Shown here: positions 6,089-11,703 of the stretch, in pieces
Numbering within the stretch: the first letter of the stretch is position 1
Layout: each line of letters opens with the position of its first letter
Origin: Ruminococcus flavefaciens
GTDB taxonomy: Bacteria > Bacillota > Clostridia > Oscillospirales > Ruminococcaceae
Reading direction: 5' to 3'
NCBI GenBank assembly: GCA_902792495.1
Contig: CADBAC010000028.1
Span: 1 to 11,809, forward strand
DNA: 11,809 nucleotides
Made by a program: the position numbers and the translations under genes
The notes under the pieces: generated by a model
What the model saw: only the letters and a program-made list of their open reading frames with translations
The model's database searches: none
Told to the model about the DNA's origin: nothing

Positions 6089-6117
6089 ATTATAACACAC
6101 AAACTGTGTCGAGTCAA
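6089..6117 (-). promoter_or_regulatory. Leftward lysogeny promoter (PRM-like) for cI-exonuclease
   Basis: Read on the - strand: TTGACT (6117-6112), 17 bases, then TATAAT (6094-6089). Operator ACAC-AAACT-GTGT (6097-6109) fills the spacer. The cI ribosome site follows at 6065-6071. Confidence 0.85.
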
Positions 6118-6241
6118 GTAGAATTTAAAACACGAAATGTGTTAAAATTGCACATAGAATAACAACACGATTTGTGTAGTATTACGGTATTGACAAACTA
6201 CACAAAACGTGTTATAGTATACACATAAACACGAAACGTGT
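6097..6241. promoter_or_regulatory. Five-copy operator array of the lysogeny switch
   Basis: Five copies of ACAC-N5-GTGT lie at 6097-6109, 6130-6142, 6165-6177, 6200-6212 and 6229-6241. The last is a perfect 15-base 6-3-6 palindrome, AACACG-AAA-CGTGTT (6228-6242). Start-to-start spacings are 33, 35, 35 and 29 bases. Copies 1 and 4 lie in the 17-base spacers of the leftward and rightward promoters, copies 2 and 3 lie upstream of their -35 boxes, and copy 5 covers the rightward start site. CI and the Cro-like protein are the obvious ligands. Confidence 0.9.
6190..6218 (+). promoter_or_regulatory. Rightward early promoter (PR-like)
   Basis: TTGACA (6190-6195), 17 bases, then TATAGT (6213-6218). 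Operator ACAC-AAAAC-GTGT (6200-6212) fills the spacer, and a second operator covers the expected start site. It drives the Cro-like gene and the early operon. Confidence 0.85.
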
Positions 6242-6260
6242 TGGAAAGTAAGGTGATAAC

Positions 6261-6467
6261 TTGGAAACAGTATTCATGAACATTCGTGCTGAGTGCGTAA
6301 GGAATGGCATTACAATCGAAGAACTAAGCCGGAAACTCGGTATTGAAAGAAAGACGTTCTACAACTGGGAAAGCAAGAAAGATTTTCCGACAAGCTATCT
6401 TGTAAGAATGGCAAACATCTTTCGTGTAACTACCGATAACCTGCTTGGCATCACAGCGGAACAGTAA
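6261..6467 (+). CDS. Cro-like XRE-family regulator
   Basis: A 68-residue single-domain HTH protein. IRAECVRNGITIEELSRKLG and IERKTFYNWESKKDFP form the HTH, followed by the typical MANIFRVTTDNLLGI tail also seen in XRE repressors. The TTG at 6261 is preferred because AGGTGAT lies about 5 bases upstream; the internal ATG at 6276 would leave the ribosome site about 20 bases away. It is the first gene of the rightward early operon and divergent from cI, the position of Cro, so it probably binds the same ACAC-N5-GTGT operators with a different preference and helps commit to lytic growth. The use of TTG may keep expression low. HTH identity is firm; the Cro role is by position. Confidence 0.85.
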   Translation: METVFMNIRAECVRNGITIEELSRKLGIERKTFYNWESKKDFPTSYLVRMANIFRVTTDNLLGITAEQ

Positions 6468-6468
6468 A

Positions 6469-6484
6469 GCAACCGGTACAACCC
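6469..6484 (+). repeat. 16-base direct repeat, copy 1
   Basis: GCAACCGGTACAACCC, just after the Cro-like stop and upstream of the next ribosome site. An identical copy lies at 6933-6948. The similarity continues loosely (ATAGAGATA versus GTAAAGCATA). Confidence 0.8.
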
Positions 6485-6513
6485 ATAGAGATAAAGGAAA
6501 GGAGGGGAAAATA

Positions 6514-6666
6514 ATGGAAAGCAAAAAAGCACCAGTAAAAATAGAACTTGATACATCAGAAGCTGAAGGGAAACTTGATAAGCTCCTGAAGACTGCATAT
6601 GAAATCCGGCAAACGCTTCTTGAGACTGAGAAAATAGCAGACAGAATGATGAAAATGCTTGATTAA
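6514..6666 (+). CDS. Small phage early protein, unknown function
   Basis: A 50-residue protein with start ATG 6514 preceded by AAAGGAGGGG, a very strong ribosome site. The sequence is mostly charged helix (VKIELDTSEAEGKLDKLL, then a Lys/Glu-rich amphipathic helix ending in RMMKML). The N-terminal 'vkieldtseAegkldkLl' motif is seen in small proteins of Firmicutes phages of unknown role. No membrane segment or metal site is present. It lies between the Cro-like gene and the noncoding structured gap. A dimeric coiled-coil or a small inhibitor of a host protein would fit, but there is no direct evidence. Confidence 0.65.
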   Translation: MESKKAPVKIELDTSEAEGKLDKLLKTAYEIRQTLLETEKIADRMMKMLD

Positions 6667-6978
6667 GCAACAAAGAGACCAAGAGAGAGAGCCGCTGGCA
6701 CACGCGACTCTTGGTGATGGGCGAATCAGTTATCGCCGTTTGCGGCAGCGATAACCAATTCTTTTAACTCGGCGCGAGTTGGAATTTGGCTGGACACCTC
6801 TGCCAACTGCGCTTCAAGTTCCCATATAGGATCAAAGAAAAAGAAGATATACACCCCCTTTCTGAAAGGGGATAGGCATCAGCTGAACAATGTGCCTTGT
6901 GCAGTGTACCACCAATATTATATCACATACCGGCAACCGGTACAACCCGTAAAGCATAGCATAGAAAGAGGTGATATT
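6667..6978 (+). ncRNA. Hairpin-rich noncoding region in the early operon (candidate structured RNA)
   Basis: About 310 bases without a supportable + strand gene, in an otherwise tightly packed operon. Consecutive inverted repeats are ACCAAGAG/CTCTTGGT (6678-6685/6708-6715), GTTATCGC/GCGATAAC (6729-6736/6748-6755), AACTCG-GCG-CGAGTT (6766-6780) extended by AATTC/GAATT (6757-6761/6782-6786), TTGGC/GCCAA (6786-6790/6802-6806), CCCCTTT-CTG-AAAGGGG (6855-6871) and TACCGG-CAA-CCGGTA (6928-6942). None is followed by a U-tract, so they are not ordinary + strand terminators. No tRNA or known riboswitch pattern is recognised. A cis-acting leader, a processed small RNA or protein-binding sites are all possible. 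Confidence 0.45.
6933..6948 (+). repeat. 16-base direct repeat, copy 2
   Basis: Exact copy of GCAACCGGTACAACCC at 6469-6484, again a short distance upstream of a ribosome site. Here it overlaps a perfect stem TACCGG-CAA-CCGGTA (6928-6942). Confidence 0.8.
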
Positions 6979-7218
6979 ATGAAAAACGATATCAGGAACT
7001 GGCAGGAGACCGAGACCGAGACCGAACGCATCGTGAATTACGATACCGACAAGGCGCATATCACGGTCCACATTCCGAAGCGAACTCCAGTGGAGCAAGC
7101 GGAGTACGAGAAGAGGATGCGTGCGGCACTGAGAAGGTTTTATCATCATGTCACTGTCGAGCGCGGCTATGACTGGGATGAACTTGTTGCGAAACACGAA
7201 GACGACTTGTGCAGTTGA
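6979..7218 (+). CDS. Small phage protein, unknown function
   Basis: A 79-residue protein with start ATG 6979 preceded by GAGGTGAT; the frame upstream to 6892 is open but lacks a better start. The N-terminal ETETETER is a dipeptide repeat encoded by GAGACC repeats. The middle (DTDKAHITVHIPKRTPVEQAEYEKRMRAALRRFYHHV) has a strand followed by a basic helix, an arrangement common in short phage proteins of unknown role. The C-terminus is acidic. The stop codon lies inside a 16-base palindrome at 7209-7224. No enzymatic motif is present and the protein is not assigned to a characterised family. Confidence 0.65.
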   Translation: MKNDIRNWQETETETERIVNYDTDKAHITVHIPKRTPVEQAEYEKRMRAALRRFYHHVTVERGYDWDELVAKHEDDLCS

Positions 7219-7224
7219 CTGCAC
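7209..7224. repeat. Palindrome GTGCAGT-TG-ACTGCAC, copy 1
   Basis: A 7-2-7 perfect inverted repeat that overlaps the stop of the upstream gene and sits just before the next ribosome site (GGAAAGGAG). A copy with CA in the centre lies at 8486-8501, and a one-mismatch copy lies at 10784-10799. Confidence 0.75.
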
Positions 7225-7239
7225 GGAAAGGAGAGCAAT

Positions 7240-7464
7240 ATGTATGATACCGCATATAAGTTAGCGTTAATACTGGCAGCCGCAGTGATCGCCTTCTGCA
7301 TTGCATACATTATCGAAGAAGGCAAGGCGCTCAAAGCCGAGTATAACGAGTGGAGCACACGGAAGCACCGGGCACAGTACCGAATACCCGCGTACAAGCA
7401 GATGAACAAGCGCTGGACTCAGCACGTCAACCGCGAAACCCTATGGACGGAGGTGAACAAGTAA
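7240..7464 (+). CDS. Small single-span membrane protein, unknown function
   Basis: A 74-residue protein starting at ATG 7240 after AAAGGAGAG. Residues ~5-25 (AYKLALILAAAVIAFCIAYI) form one membrane helix. It is followed by an acidic-to-basic amphipathic cytoplasmic-type tail rich in Arg/Lys/Tyr/Trp (TRKHRAQYRIPAYKQMNKRW). Topology with a short N-terminus outside and a basic tail inside is likely. The stop overlaps the next start (TAATG), so it is coupled to the downstream gene. Small membrane proteins in the early operon of temperate phages may act in superinfection exclusion or in membrane-linked replication, but nothing here fixes the role. It does not look like the holin, which is already accounted for in the late operon. 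Confidence 0.65.
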   Translation: MYDTAYKLALILAAAVIAFCIAYIIEEGKALKAEYNEWSTRKHRAQYRIPAYKQMNKRWTQHVNRETLWTEVNK

Positions 7465-8027
7465 TGTCAGGATTGGCAATGTCGAATGACGAGATAGTCG
7501 TGCGCTACAAGCAGGCGAAGAACAAAGGCAATCAGGTGCAGGTCCTTGCAGAGCTGAACGATTGTCCGATAGAACGCATCATCGGGATACTCGTTGCAAG
7601 CGGAGAAGACAACAGGTGTTTCAATCATCTTCGTTCAAAGCTGAAAAAGCAGGAAGAAAAGGCAGCGAAGAAATTTGAGAAGCTGCGTGAAGAGCACCAG
7701 GAACAACTGGCAATACAAGCTGAAGCAATGAAAGCGATGCCACCTGAGCCGGTTAAGGCTGCGGTCGCTGAAAAGATGCAGGAAGTCCTTTACAGCAAAT
7801 CGCCTGCGGGCAAGCAGCAGGATTTCGAGGATATTGATCTGATTGAAATAGGCGGACATCTCTATGAGGACAGCGAGCTGATAGATGCATTTGGCAAAAA
7901 AGTCCATGCCTTGATAGATCGTCGTCGGGAGCTCGTTGCAGAGATAGAGGATATTGATGTAATGCTCACCAAGTACGCCTATATGATATCAGATCTTCGT
8001 GAGGCTATTGACTGTGAAGGGGGGTAG
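7464..8027 (+). CDS. Phage protein with HTH-like N-terminus and coiled coil, unknown function
   Basis: A 187-residue protein. ATG 7464 is chosen because GGAGGTG lies 9 bases upstream and it overlaps the preceding stop; an open frame further 5' shadows the preceding gene. Residues ~7-46 (NDEIVVRYKQAKNKGNQVQV, then LAELNDCPIERIIGILVASG) look like a small tri-helical HTH of a type repeatedly seen in clostridial phage early genes. Residues ~58-100 are a charged coiled coil (KKQEEKAAKKFEKLREEHQE). Residues ~145-175 form another helix (KKVHALIDRRRELVAEIEDI). A DNA-binding or scaffold-type regulator of the early operon is plausible, but the family is uncharacterised. No catalytic motif is visible. 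Confidence 0.65.
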   Translation: MSGLAMSNDEIVVRYKQAKNKGNQVQVLAELNDCPIERIIGILVASGEDNRCFNHLRSKLKKQEEKAAKKFEKLREEHQEQLAIQAEAMKAMPPEPVKAAVAEKMQEVLYSKSPAGKQQDFEDIDLIEIGGHLYEDSELIDAFGKKVHALIDRRRELVAEIEDIDVMLTKYAYMISDLREAIDCEGG

Positions 8028-8031
8028 AGAT

Positions 8032-8244
8032 ATGACAAGGTACAGGATAAAAGACGTAGCTTTCGAGTGTGACGAGCAGACCGGAAAGGCAAGGATAATC
8101 ACGCAAGCTCAGAGCACAGAGTTCATCAATCCGATAGAGGCGTGGAACACGTTCACGATGTCAGCGCTGAAGCCTCTGGAAGATGAACTCCGGGACAAGC
8201 TCGAAGCTAATGGCTTCAACCGCTGGACAGGCATTCGCGTGTAG
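8032..8244 (+). CDS. Small phage protein, unknown function
   Basis: A 70-residue protein starting at ATG 8032, with the G-rich ribosome site AAGGGGGG about 8 bases before. The N-terminus (YRIKDVAFECDEQTGKARI) suggests a small beta unit with one Cys. The C-terminal half (LKPLEDELRDKLEANGFNRW) is an amphipathic helix. Nothing identifies a function. It starts four bases after the preceding stop and is followed within one base by the next gene, so it is part of the early operon. Confidence 0.6.
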   Translation: MTRYRIKDVAFECDEQTGKARIITQAQSTEFINPIEAWNTFTMSALKPLEDELRDKLEANGFNRWTGIRV

Positions 8245-8245
8245 T

Positions 8246-8482
8246 ATGGGAAAGAAGATACCTTACGATCAGGCGTTACGCCTCGGACGAGTCGAGCAGA
8301 AAACTTCTATTTTCGCAAAGAATAACCCCTACGGCTTCCAGATAGACGTTAATCACCCGAAGATCCTGCCGCTGTATGAGCGCTACAAAGAAAAAGTCGG
8401 GGAGCGCATACTTTCCGACGAGCAGAGGCACGATTTCGAGGAGCACATATTCAGGATGCTTGAACGAGTAAACAAAAAATGA
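8246..8482 (+). CDS. Small phage protein, unknown function
   Basis: A 78-residue basic protein starting at ATG 8246, one base after the upstream stop. No good ribosome site is seen, so reinitiation after the upstream gene is likely. It contains YDQALRLGRVEQKTSIF, then NNPYGFQIDVNHPKILPLYE, and a C-terminal charged helix (DEQRHDFEEHIFRMLERVNK). The NNPYGFQIDVNHP.I.PLY segment reads like a folded small domain, and short phage proteins of this kind are common in clostridial siphoviruses, but I cannot name a function. It is followed by a palindromic element before the PcfK-like gene. Confidence 0.6.
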   Translation: MGKKIPYDQALRLGRVEQKTSIFAKNNPYGFQIDVNHPKILPLYERYKEKVGERILSDEQRHDFEEHIFRMLERVNKK

Positions 8483-8485
8483 GTT

Positions 8486-8501
8486 GTGCAGTCAACTGCA
8501 C
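8486..8501. repeat. Palindrome GTGCAGT-CA-ACTGCAC, copy 2
   Basis: Same 7-2-7 inverted repeat as at 7209-7224, with its two central bases changed from TG to CA; this makes it the exact reverse complement of copy 1. It lies in the gap between the 8246 gene and the PcfK-like gene, again just before a ribosome site (GAAAGG). Flanking TTGTGCAGT and AGAAAGG resemble copy 1. Confidence 0.75.
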
Positions 8502-8517
8502 AGAAAGGCAGGATTTC

Positions 8518-8877
8518 ATGAACAAAGAGACATATTTCAAGACTACCGATATAAAAGGCAAGAAGCAGGAAGCAATTGCTATTGATACCGCAATAGCTCT
8601 GAAAAGCTTCTGCGAGCAGGAGCCTGAATTTGAGCAGGCGATAGAACAGAGTGGAAAGACGTTCCAGGAATGCCTCAACGACGTTGTCAAAGGCATCGGA
8701 AACAGTATTTCCGATATTGAAGTCTTTCGCCGTGCCGTGAAGTTCTACTTCTCTACTGCAACGGTTAATTTCGTGATGAATATTGACCTTAGTGGAGATA
8801 ACGGCGCCGCTCCTAATATTACAATGACCGAGAACAAGACATTGAGCGTTTCCCTCGATGATCTTCTTGACTTCTGA
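8518..8877 (+). CDS. PcfK-like protein
   Basis: A 119-residue protein starting at ATG 8518, with AGAAAGGCAGGA upstream. The middle section (FEQAIEQSGKTFQECLNDVV, then ISDIEVFRRAVKFYF) follows the PcfK pattern of a helix with 'f.dCl.yi' then 'isD.evy..avhyy'. The C-terminus is polar and acidic (SLDDLLDF). PcfK is named from the conjugative plasmid pCF10, where it precedes PcfJ; its biochemical role is not established. Here too the PcfJ-like gene follows, 10 bases downstream, and that neighbour strengthens the assignment considerably. A role in phage DNA metabolism is likely from operon position. The similarity is moderate and should be tested against the family profile. Confidence 0.6.
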   Translation: MNKETYFKTTDIKGKKQEAIAIDTAIALKSFCEQEPEFEQAIEQSGKTFQECLNDVVKGIGNSISDIEVFRRAVKFYFSTATVNFVMNIDLSGDNGAAPNITMTENKTLSVSLDDLLDF

Positions 8878-8887
8878 GGTGATTGCC

Positions 8888-10507
8888 ATGGAAGGATTCG
8901 TAAACGTCGCCGCGCATCTCGAAGAGATTGACCTGTATATGCCGCACTTCGTTTTCTACCGCAGAGGAATCCGCTCACCTGGTATCGGAGTTTTCGGAGA
9001 ATACATTGGAGTCGAGCACAACAGCAAGGTGACGGACTGCTATTGCACAGCCTGTCACGAACGCTATGAAGATGATATCAACAGCCCGAAGCACTACAAG
9101 CATAAGAAGTTTGGTTACTGTACTCACTGCCGCGCACCGGTAGAATACAGGCAGATGAACTACGGAAGATCAACATACTACTACACGAAAAACTTTGCCG
9201 TATTTGAAGGAGCAGGAGACAGGATGCACATTGAGTGCATCAAGGTTAGTCAGAAATTCGAGGATGAAGAGAATGAACTTCAGCCGGTTCTCGACTGGCA
9301 TACCGTTACAAGATATGAGCTCGAACCCGGCAGAGCTACACAGTACCGTCTCGTATGGGAACGGCCAGGGTACAAATGGAAGCCTAAGAAAGGAAAAGCC
9401 ATAGAACCGAATTTCACACTCGGTTGCTTCGGATATGGAGACCGCTCATATACGCTTATCAATCATGAAGCAGTTTCACACAGCTTCCTGAAATATCTAT
9501 TCAAGGATGTTGAGAACCTGCCATCACTCTATATAGAATGGCTGTGCAGATATGCAGAACATCATCAGCTTGAATACCTTATGCACGGCGGTCTATATCA
9601 AGTAGCTGAACAGTATGTCACAAAGAACCTTCACGGGATTCGTCTTAACTGGAGAAGCAACGACCTGAAAAAGATCGTTCGGCTTCATAAGGTCGAGATT
9701 GAATATCTCGCCAAGGATGATGGACTATGGTACAGAGACTACATACATTGGAGAAAGAACACCTTTGAAGGAAAGACACCTGCGGAGACAATAAAGTATT
9801 ATTCGAAGTTCCGCAGCAGTGAAAGATACATCAAAGAGGTACAGGAAATAACAAACCTGACAACAAAGAAGATAATGGACTATACGCTCAAGCGGCGGAA
9901 TAGTGAAGGCCCGGCGTTCTTCCTCATATGCTGGCGCGATTATCTCCGAGATTGCATTGAGCTTAAATACGATATGCAGTCAGAGTCCGTGATAATGCCG
10001 AAGGACTTATTCACGTTACACGAGAGAACGCAGCACATCCTCGAAGGCATAAGAGACGCTCATATGAATGACGAGCTTCAGAAAAGTGACATCAAGCGAA
10101 AAGACCTTGAGTGCGTTGATATGGAACTCGGACTCGCTCTATATCTTCCGAGAACAGTCAAGGATATAGCGAGAGAGGGCGCAGAGCTAAGTCATTGCGT
10201 CGGGGGATATGCTGACCGTCATGCCAAGGGCAAGCTAACAATCATGTTCCTTAGGACGCTCAGACATCCCGGCAAACCGTACTACACTATGGAAATATCG
10301 AACGACCTTGAGATAGTTCAGTGCCGCGGATATAGAAATAATCTTGCTCACAACCCGAAACCGGATACAATTATCGAGTTCGAGCGCAGATATACCGAGT
10401 ATCTTGCAGTAGTCAAGGAGAACCGGCGAAAGGCTAAAGAAAAAGAAGCAAGGAAGAAAAGGCAGCAGACCAAAGCAAAGACTAAAGCTAAAGTCAAAGC
10501 CGCGTAA
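8888..10507 (+). CDS. PcfJ-like protein with N-terminal zinc ribbon
   Basis: A 539-residue protein. ATG 8888 (after GAGGTG) is chosen over 8858, which lies inside the upstream gene. Residues ~51-88 form a zinc ribbon: CTAC (C53, C56) and CTHC (C78, C81), with an extra C51. The middle third is helical and rich in Tyr, Trp and His. Residues ~415-505 carry the PcfJ signature: LSHCVGGYADRHAKGKLTIM (H436, C437, G439), then PYYTMEIS, and IVQCRGYRNN. The C-terminus (~510-539) is a very basic Lys/Arg/Ala tail suited to nucleic-acid binding. PcfJ-type proteins occur in conjugative elements and many Firmicutes phages; their activity is unknown, but the conserved His-Cys and Gln-x-Arg-Gly core looks enzyme-like. 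It is the largest gene of the early operon and is paired with a PcfK-like gene. Confidence 0.85.
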   Translation: MEGFVNVAAHLEEIDLYMPHFVFYRRGIRSPGIGVFGEYIGVEHNSKVTDCYCTACHERYEDDINSPKHYKHKKFGYCTHCRAPVEYRQMNYGRSTYYYTKNFAVFEGAGDRMHIECIKVSQKFEDEENELQPVLDWHTVTRYELEPGRATQYRLVWERPGYKWKPKKGKAIEPNFTLGCFGYGDRSYTLINHEAVSHSFLKYLFKDVENLPSLYIEWLCRYAEHHQLEYLMHGGLYQVAEQYVTKNLHGIRLNWRSNDLKKIVRLHKVEIEYLAKDDGLWYRDYIHWRKNTFEGKTPAETIKYYSKFRSSERYIKEVQEITNLTTKKIMDYTLKRRNSEGPAFFLICWRDYLRDCIELKYDMQSESVIMPKDLFTLHERTQHILEGIRDAHMNDELQKSDIKRKDLECVDMELGLALYLPRTVKDIAREGAELSHCVGGYADRHAKGKLTIMFLRTLRHPGKPYYTMEISNDLEIVQCRGYRNNLAHNPKPDTIIEFERRYTEYLAVVKENRRKAKEKEARKKRQQTKAKTKAKVKAA

Positions 10508-10519
10508 AGGAGGATTATT

Positions 10520-11521
10520 ATGAATGAAATCATAACAACAGAAGATATGCTCCCGGCCACAGCGAGAGCAGTAATGATAACAGAGCGCATCAAGTCTAAC
10601 GGCAGGGCGGCAGTGAACGCAGTCTGCATGATAGGCAAGGACCTGCGCACGATGAAGATAGACAAGCTGTATACCTCTCTCGGCTATGCTGAATTTGAGG
10701 ACTATGCCGAGAAGGAATTTCAGATAAAGCGCCGACAGGCGTATCAGTACATATCAGTCTATGAAAAGCTCGGCGAGGAGTTTGTGCAGTCAAATGCACA
10801 GCTCGGAATTACAAAGCTCGCACTCCTGGCAGCGGCGAATCCTGAGGACCGTGCCGAGGTGATGGAGAACAAGGACGTATCGGATATGACATCGAAGGAA
10901 CTTGAAGAAGCTCTCGCCAAGTGCAAGCAGCAGGGAGAACAACTCTCAATGTTAGAGGAAGAGAATACCGAGCTGAAGAACGCCGCCAAAGGCAGGGAGG
11001 AACTTGAAAAGGAGCTCGAAGAATACCGCAGGCGTTGCATAGAACAGCAGGACAAGCTCGATGCACTTGAAAAAGAACCGAAAGACGTAGAGATTCAGAC
11101 GAAAGAAGTCATCAAGGAAGTTCCTGACAAGAAGACAGAAAAAGAGCTGGCGGCAGCGAAGAAAGCTCAGAAGGCGACAGAAAAGGAACTGCAAGAAGCT
11201 CAGGAAGCAAAGAACAAGGCAGAGAAGGAACTCGCAGCAGTAAAGAGGGAACTGGAAGCCAAGACCTCGGAGCTTCAGAGAGCAACGGTGAAACCGACAG
11301 AGAGTTCAGACAAGAGCAGCTTCAAGCAGATGCTTGCCAGTGCTTACAAAGAAATGACTGGACTCATTGAGTTTGTCAAAACATCGGAGCCGGAAGACAG
11401 AGAGCTCTTCCTTCGGAAAGCTCTTGAAATCCTTACAGCTTGCAAGACAGCTCTTATGCAGATAGATCCTTGCGTAGGAGTTCCGGCGGAATCAGAGGAA
11501 GACGATGGAGAGGCTGACTGA
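10520..11521 (+). CDS. KorB/DUF3102-like DNA-binding coiled-coil protein
   Basis: A 333-residue protein with start ATG 10520 after AAAGGAGG. Residues ~50-115 (YTSLGYAEFEDYAEKEFQIK, then RRQAYQYISVYEKLGEEFVQ, then LGITKLALLAAANPEDRAEV) form an HTH of the ParB/KorB-like type, in which a 'kRqayqyi..Y..l' recognition helix is followed by 'lgitKl..La'. Residues ~124-255 are an almost unbroken charged coiled coil with repeated AEKEL, ATEKEL and KNKAEKEL units. A conserved-looking C-terminal helical domain (~265-318) and an acidic tail follow. Such proteins in clostridial phages and plasmids may be partition-like, DNA-bridging or regulatory. It has no ParA partner in the window, so true partition is not supported. 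A variant copy of the operon palindrome lies within its own gene at 10784-10799. Confidence 0.7.
   Translation: MNEIITTEDMLPATARAVMITERIKSNGRAAVNAVCMIGKDLRTMKIDKLYTSLGYAEFEDYAEKEFQIKRRQAYQYISVYEKLGEEFVQSNAQLGITKLALLAAANPEDRAEVMENKDVSDMTSKELEEALAKCKQQGEQLSMLEEENTELKNAAKGREELEKELEEYRRRCIEQQDKLDALEKEPKDVEIQTKEVIKEVPDKKTEKELAAAKKAQKATEKELQEAQEAKNKAEKELAAVKRELEAKTSELQRATVKPTESSDKSSFKQMLASAYKEMTGLIEFVKTSEPEDRELFLRKALEILTACKTALMQIDPCVGVPAESEEDDGEAD
10784..10799. repeat. Palindrome GTGCAGT-CA-AATGCAC, degenerate copy 3
   Basis: Matches copy 2 at 15 of 16 bases, with one stem mismatch. It lies inside the KorB/DUF3102-like coding region, where it encodes VQSNAQ, so it may be partly constrained by protein sequence. 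A chance match cannot be excluded. Confidence 0.4.
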
Positions 11522-11690
11522 TCGTAGAGTAGCTGAAGCCCTTCGGGATAATGCCGAGGGGCTAATAGCTAAGGGCGTTAAGCCAGCGATAGACGACCTG
11601 CGATACATCAAGCTCGCAGAGTATGAGAACGAACAGGAACGGAAAGAGAAGGTCTTGAGTACCTTCGGAACTGAAGATTATTACGAATAA
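11505..11690 (+). CDS. Small phage protein, unknown function
   Basis: A 61-residue protein starting at ATG 11505, 17 bases before the upstream stop and in another frame; the GGAAGACG preceding it is a weak ribosome site, so coupling is likely. It contains MERLTDRRVAEAL, then KGVKPAIDDLRYIKLAEYEN, a pattern repeatedly seen in short proteins of clostridial phages ('mErLTdr....L...a.gl...g..p...dlryikLAeYEn'). These occur near replication or early genes and have no known role. The protein is mostly helical and acidic overall. Followed by AAGGAGG and the next gene. Confidence 0.65.
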   Translation: MERLTDRRVAEALRDNAEGLIAKGVKPAIDDLRYIKLAEYENEQERKEKVLSTFGTEDYYE

Positions 11691-11703
11691 GGAGGAAAAT
11701 CAT

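Noticed and set aside
6097..6241. CRISPR-like array because of evenly spaced repeats (~33-35 bases)
   Set aside because: Repeats are only 13-15 bases, palindromic, placed on promoter elements and next to CI/Cro genes; they are operators.
6667..6806. tRNA-like or riboswitch element in the structured gap
   Set aside because: No T-loop consensus, no acceptor-stem pairing of 7 bp with correct spacing and no recognised riboswitch core; kept only as a generic structured RNA candidate.
6832..7224. 130-residue - strand frame across the structured gap
   Set aside because: It has no good ribosome site, opposes the early operon, overlaps the 6979 gene and lies partly in hairpin-rich sequence.
6261..8482. 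Excisionase or recombination directionality factor among the small early genes
   Set aside because: Directionality factors of serine integrases have no shared motif recognisable by eye, so no candidate can be singled out.
8383..8889. 168-residue - strand frame opposite the PcfK-like gene
   Set aside because: Antisense shadow, Cys/Ser/Leu-rich, without translation signals.
10759..11194. Several - strand frames rich in Ser, Phe and Leu
   Set aside because: Reverse-strand reading of Glu/Lys/Ala-rich coiled-coil codons in the KorB/DUF3102-like gene.
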